A stretch of 14,597 nucleotides of DNA from Clostridia bacterium (GTDB taxonomy: Bacteria > Bacillota > Clostridia > Lutisporales > Lutisporaceae). A program made the translations under genes and the position numbers. Numbering within the stretch: the first letter of the stretch is position 1; every line of letters begins with the position of its first letter. The stretch lies in contig JAQSYB010000047.1 in assembly GCA_029256365.1 (NCBI GenBank), forward strand, positions 1-14,597, in the 5' to 3' direction. Shown piece after piece: positions 12,408 to 14,597 of the stretch. The notes under the pieces were generated by a model. The model saw only the letters and a list, made by a program, of their open reading frames with translations, had not been told where the DNA came from and did not search any database.

Positions 12408-13127
12408 ATGTCAACCTATGAAAGCAAAAGAACAAAGGAATTAGCAGAATTTCAGCGTGCAATCAGCTATGCCTTCGATGATATAACCTTGTTAAATACA
12501 GCCTTGACACACAGCTCTTATACAGCAAACAAGCAGGAGGTTTTGGAGCACAATGAAAGGTTGGAGTTTCTAGGAGATTCAATTCTGAGCATGATCGTGA
12601 GCCAATACATATTTAAAACCTGCAATCATATGGCAGAGGGGCAATTGACAAGGATAAGAGCCAATATAGTATGTGAGCAATCCTTGCATGCAGCTGCCTG
12701 CAAGATTAATCTAGGCAAATATTTGGCAATCAGCAAAGGAGAAGAGTTAACTGGAGGGCGTACGCGGCCTTCTATTTTGGCCGATGCATTTGAAGCCTTA
12801 ATTGCAGCGATTTATCTGGATGGGGGACTTGGAAAGAGTAAAACCTTTGTACTGAATACATTGAAAAGCACCATCAAACAAGCGATCCATAACAAGATTA
12901 TCTCGGATTATAAGTCTTTTATTCAGGAGCATATACAAAAAACAAGTCATGGAAAAATAAACTATAAGCTATTGTCAGAGGCGGGTCCGGATCATAGCAA
13001 GACCTTTGAGATGGCGATTATGCTGGATGAAAAAATATTGGGTCTTGGCAGCGGCAACAGTAAGAAGGAAGCACAGCAAGCGGCAGCGAAGGATGCGGTA
13101 GAAAAGCTTGGGATAGAAAATGAATAA
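12408..13127 (+). CDS. rnc: Ribonuclease III
   Basis: 239 residues. RNase III cuts double-stranded RNA, above all in rRNA precursor processing and mRNA turnover. The catalytic domain (about 12-150) has the signature HNERLEFLGDS (48-58) with Glu50, Glu53 and Asp57, and LADAFEALIAAIYLDGG (124-140) with Asp126 and Glu129, so all metal ligands are present. A double-stranded RNA-binding domain follows (about 162-236), ending GSGNSKKEAQQAAAKDAVEKL. The start has GGGAGG (12396-12401) 6 bases upstream. Its last 8 bases overlap the next gene, so the two are probably translationally coupled. Confidence 0.97.
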   Translation: MSTYESKRTKELAEFQRAISYAFDDITLLNTALTHSSYTANKQEVLEHNERLEFLGDSILSMIVSQYIFKTCNHMAEGQLTRIRANIVCEQSLHAAACKINLGKYLAISKGEELTGGRTRPSILADAFEALIAAIYLDGGLGKSKTFVLNTLKSTIKQAIHNKIISDYKSFIQEHIQKTSHGKINYKLLSEAGPDHSKTFEMAIMLDEKILGLGSGNSKKEAQQAAAKDAVEKLGIENE

Positions 13128-14211
13128 AAAGCATTATATTATTCCTATTTTTGTCTCTCATAGAGGTTGTCCTCATGATTGCGTCTTCTGCAATCAGAAG
13201 AAAATAACCGGTCATGGGGGAGATGCATCAAAAGAAGATGTGGTACATAAAATTGAAGAGCACTTAAGGACAATCCCTCGTGAAAGTGCAGTCATTGAGG
13301 TTGCTTTTTTTGGAGGCAGCTTTACTGCCATACCAATAGATCAGCAGCAGGAGCTTTTGGAAGCGGTGCAGCCATATATTGACGACGGAATTATAAAAAA
13401 CATTAGAATTTCTACGAGACCAGACTGCATCGATATGCAGGTAATAGAAGTTCTCAAGAAATATAAGGTTCAAATTGTAGAGCTGGGTGTGCAGTCAATG
13501 GATGCGGAAGTTCTGCGACTTAGCAATAGAGGGCACAGTGCGAAGGATGTAATTGATGCGGTCGCATTGTTGAAAAAACATGGTTTTACCATCGGAGTGC
13601 AGGTTATGGTGGGCTTGCCGGGAGATACCATGCAGAAAAGCATAGATACCGTAGAGAAACTAATAGAACTAAAACCTGATATTGCAAGAATTTACCCTGC
13701 CCTTGTAATTACCAATACTGAAATGGAGCGAATGTATCATTCGGGATTGTATCAACCTCTTACTCTAGAGGAAGCAGTTGAAGTTTGTAAAAACTTGCTT
13801 ATACTATTTGAAAAGAATCATGTAGATGTGATTAGAATAGGTCTGCAGCCTACAGAGAATATCATAGAAGGCAAGGAAGTAGTAGCAGGACCCTTTCACC
13901 CTTCCATGAGACAATTGGTGGTATCGTCAATTTATAGAGATATGATGTCTTTTATGCTAAAAGATGCAATATCCATTAAAGAATTAGAAATACATGTTAA
14001 CCCCCGAGACATATCCGACATATTAGGACAAAAAAGAAGTAATATTGATTACATCAAAGCAAATATGAAAATAGAAAAAATCGTTGTTTTCCAGGCAATA
14101 GATATAGAACCTCAAACCATAATGCTGAAATATGGCGAATATACAAATATAATGTCTATAAAAGTTTTCACAACATTTTGGAAATTTGAAGGAATTAGAC
14201 ATAAAATATAG
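13120..14211 (+). CDS. Radical SAM protein, Elp3-like, function unknown
   Basis: 363 residues. The radical SAM iron-sulfur motif C-x3-C-x2-C is at Cys17, Cys21 and Cys24 (RGCPHDCVFCNQ), followed by FFGGSFTA (63-70), STRPDCID and ELGVQSMD, then VMVGLPGDT, the pattern of Elp3-related radical SAM proteins. Unlike true Elp3 it has no acetyltransferase domain at this length. In Firmicutes this family is often found directly after rnc and before smc; its substrate is not known to me, though RNA modification is a reasonable guess from kinship and neighbours. ATG 13120 overlaps rnc by 8 bases, with only a weak ribosome site (GGGATAG). Its last codons carry the spoVS promoter. Confidence 0.88.
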   Translation: MNKKHYIIPIFVSHRGCPHDCVFCNQKKITGHGGDASKEDVVHKIEEHLRTIPRESAVIEVAFFGGSFTAIPIDQQQELLEAVQPYIDDGIIKNIRISTRPDCIDMQVIEVLKKYKVQIVELGVQSMDAEVLRLSNRGHSAKDVIDAVALLKKHGFTIGVQVMVGLPGDTMQKSIDTVEKLIELKPDIARIYPALVITNTEMERMYHSGLYQPLTLEEAVEVCKNLLILFEKNHVDVIRIGLQPTENIIEGKEVVAGPFHPSMRQLVVSSIYRDMMSFMLKDAISIKELEIHVNPRDISDILGQKRSNIDYIKANMKIEKIVVFQAIDIEPQTIMLKYGEYTNIMSIKVFTTFWKFEGIRHKI

Positions 14212-14216
14212 AATAT
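14188..14216 (+). promoter_or_regulatory. Sigma-H promoter of spoVS
   Basis: GAAGGAATT (14188-14196) fits the sigma-H -35 pattern RnAGGAwWW at every position, and ATAGAATAT (14208-14216) fits the -10 pattern RnnGAATww, with 11 bases between, the usual spacing. It lies across the end of the radical SAM gene. spoVS of B. subtilis is known to be sigma-H dependent, which supports the call. The ribosome site and ATG 14256 follow at the right distance. Confidence 0.75.
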
Positions 14217-14255
14217 ATTTACTATTCAACAAACAAATGGGGGGTTATGGGAATA

Positions 14256-14516
14256 ATGGATATACTAAAGGTATCAGCTCAATCACAGCCAAAATCTGTT
14301 GCAGGGGCACTGGCAGCTATCCTCAGGGAAAAATCAACTGCAGAATTACAAGCGGTTGGTGCTGGTGCAGTTAATCAAGCTGTTAAAGCAATTGCTATTA
14401 CAAGAGGCTTTGTTGCACCAAATGGTATTGACCTAGTTGTGGTTCCTGCTTTCTCCGAGATTGTAATAGATGGTGAAGATAGAACAGCTATCAAATTCCG
14501 CGTAGAACCAAGATAA
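14256..14516 (+). CDS. spoVS: Stage V sporulation protein S
   Basis: 86 residues, the same length as B. subtilis SpoVS and close to it throughout: MDILKVSAQSQPKSVAGALA, then VGAGAVNQAVKAIAITRGF, and the C-terminal IDGEDRTAIKFRVEPR. SpoVS is a small Alba-like protein, thought to bind nucleic acid; in B. subtilis loss blocks sporulation at stage V (coat and cortex) and affects septation. A run of six G (14239-14244) is the ribosome site. ATG 14256 is preferred because it gives the family N-terminus; ATG 14247, three codons earlier, is only 2 bases from the G run. A sigma-H promoter lies upstream and a terminator follows, so it is a single-gene unit. Confidence 0.96.
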   Translation: MDILKVSAQSQPKSVAGALAAILREKSTAELQAVGAGAVNQAVKAIAITRGFVAPNGIDLVVVPAFSEIVIDGEDRTAIKFRVEPR

Positions 14517-14525
14517 TATATCAAT

Positions 14526-14560
14526 AAGAGCCTATTACTTTTTAGTAATAGGCTTTTATT
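14526..14560 (+). terminator. Intrinsic terminator of spoVS
   Basis: GCCTATTACT (14530-14539) pairs with AGTAATAGGC (14544-14553) over a loop of four T, with further A-T and G-T pairs at the base (14526-14529 with 14554-14557), then TTTTATTT. It starts 9 bases after the stop. Confidence 0.92.
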
Positions 14561-14563
14561 TAT

Positions 14564-14597
14564 AGCTATTTGCGAAGCAAAGCTAGGAAAAAGGCGA
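14564..14597 (+). repeat. Dispersed intergenic repeat, copy 2 (cut by window end)
   Basis: Matches 4941-4974 at 30 of 34 positions with the shared core ATTTGCGAAGCAAA. TAGCT (14563-14567) and AGCTA (14581-14585) can close a stem around TTGC-GAA-GCAA; the C-to-T change at 14567 and the changes on the other side (14582, 14584) keep this outer pairing, which hints that structure is kept. Like copy 1 it directly follows an intrinsic terminator. The rest lies beyond the window. Confidence 0.7.

Overview
The window is about 14.6 kb of AT-rich DNA from a spore-forming, low-GC Gram-positive anaerobe, most likely class Clostridia. The pointers are spoVS and ylbJ (sporulation genes of endospore formers), FapR with a matching FapR operator, FabK instead of FabI as enoyl-ACP reductase, strong GGAGG ribosome sites, sigma-A-type promoters with near-consensus boxes, and frequent TTG starts. 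I cannot name the genus.

Layout. Bases 1-62 are the 3' end of a rightward gene, probably the ATPase of a polar amino acid ABC transporter, closed by a terminator that overlaps the end of leftward ylbJ. Leftward tmcAL (tRNA-Met ac4C34 synthesis from acetate and ATP) and ylbJ are separated by a hairpin that looks like a terminator and also hides the ylbJ ribosome site. Rightward ackA (acetate kinase) diverges from tmcAL across a promoter-rich gap. A consensus promoter then drives yceD (DUF177) and rpmF (ribosomal protein L32), ending in a strong terminator and a small dispersed repeat. Here L32 lacks its second pair of zinc cysteines.

The core is a fatty-acid synthesis operon: FapR operator, fapR, plsX, fabH, fabK, fabD, fabG, acpP, terminator, fabF. 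FapR normally senses malonyl-CoA and represses this set. FabD makes malonyl-ACP on the AcpP carrier, FabH starts chains, FabF extends them, FabG and FabK carry out the two reductions, and PlsX passes finished acyl chains to phospholipid synthesis. The dehydratase FabZ and the acetyl-CoA carboxylase genes are not in the window. Between acpP and fabF lies a pair of related GC-rich repeats in inverted orientation.

After fabF there is a promoter and a hairpin that could define a small RNA, then rnc (RNase III) overlapping an Elp3-like radical SAM gene, then spoVS. spoVS has what looks like a full-consensus sigma-H promoter lying across the end of the radical SAM gene. The window ends in a second copy of the small dispersed repeat, again directly after a terminator.

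This is mostly core housekeeping DNA. I see no clear sign of a new defence or mobile system. The items most worth checking are the altered L32, the terminator/ribosome-site switch before ylbJ, the changed FapR ligand-pocket residues, the dispersed repeat, and the possible small RNA after fabF.
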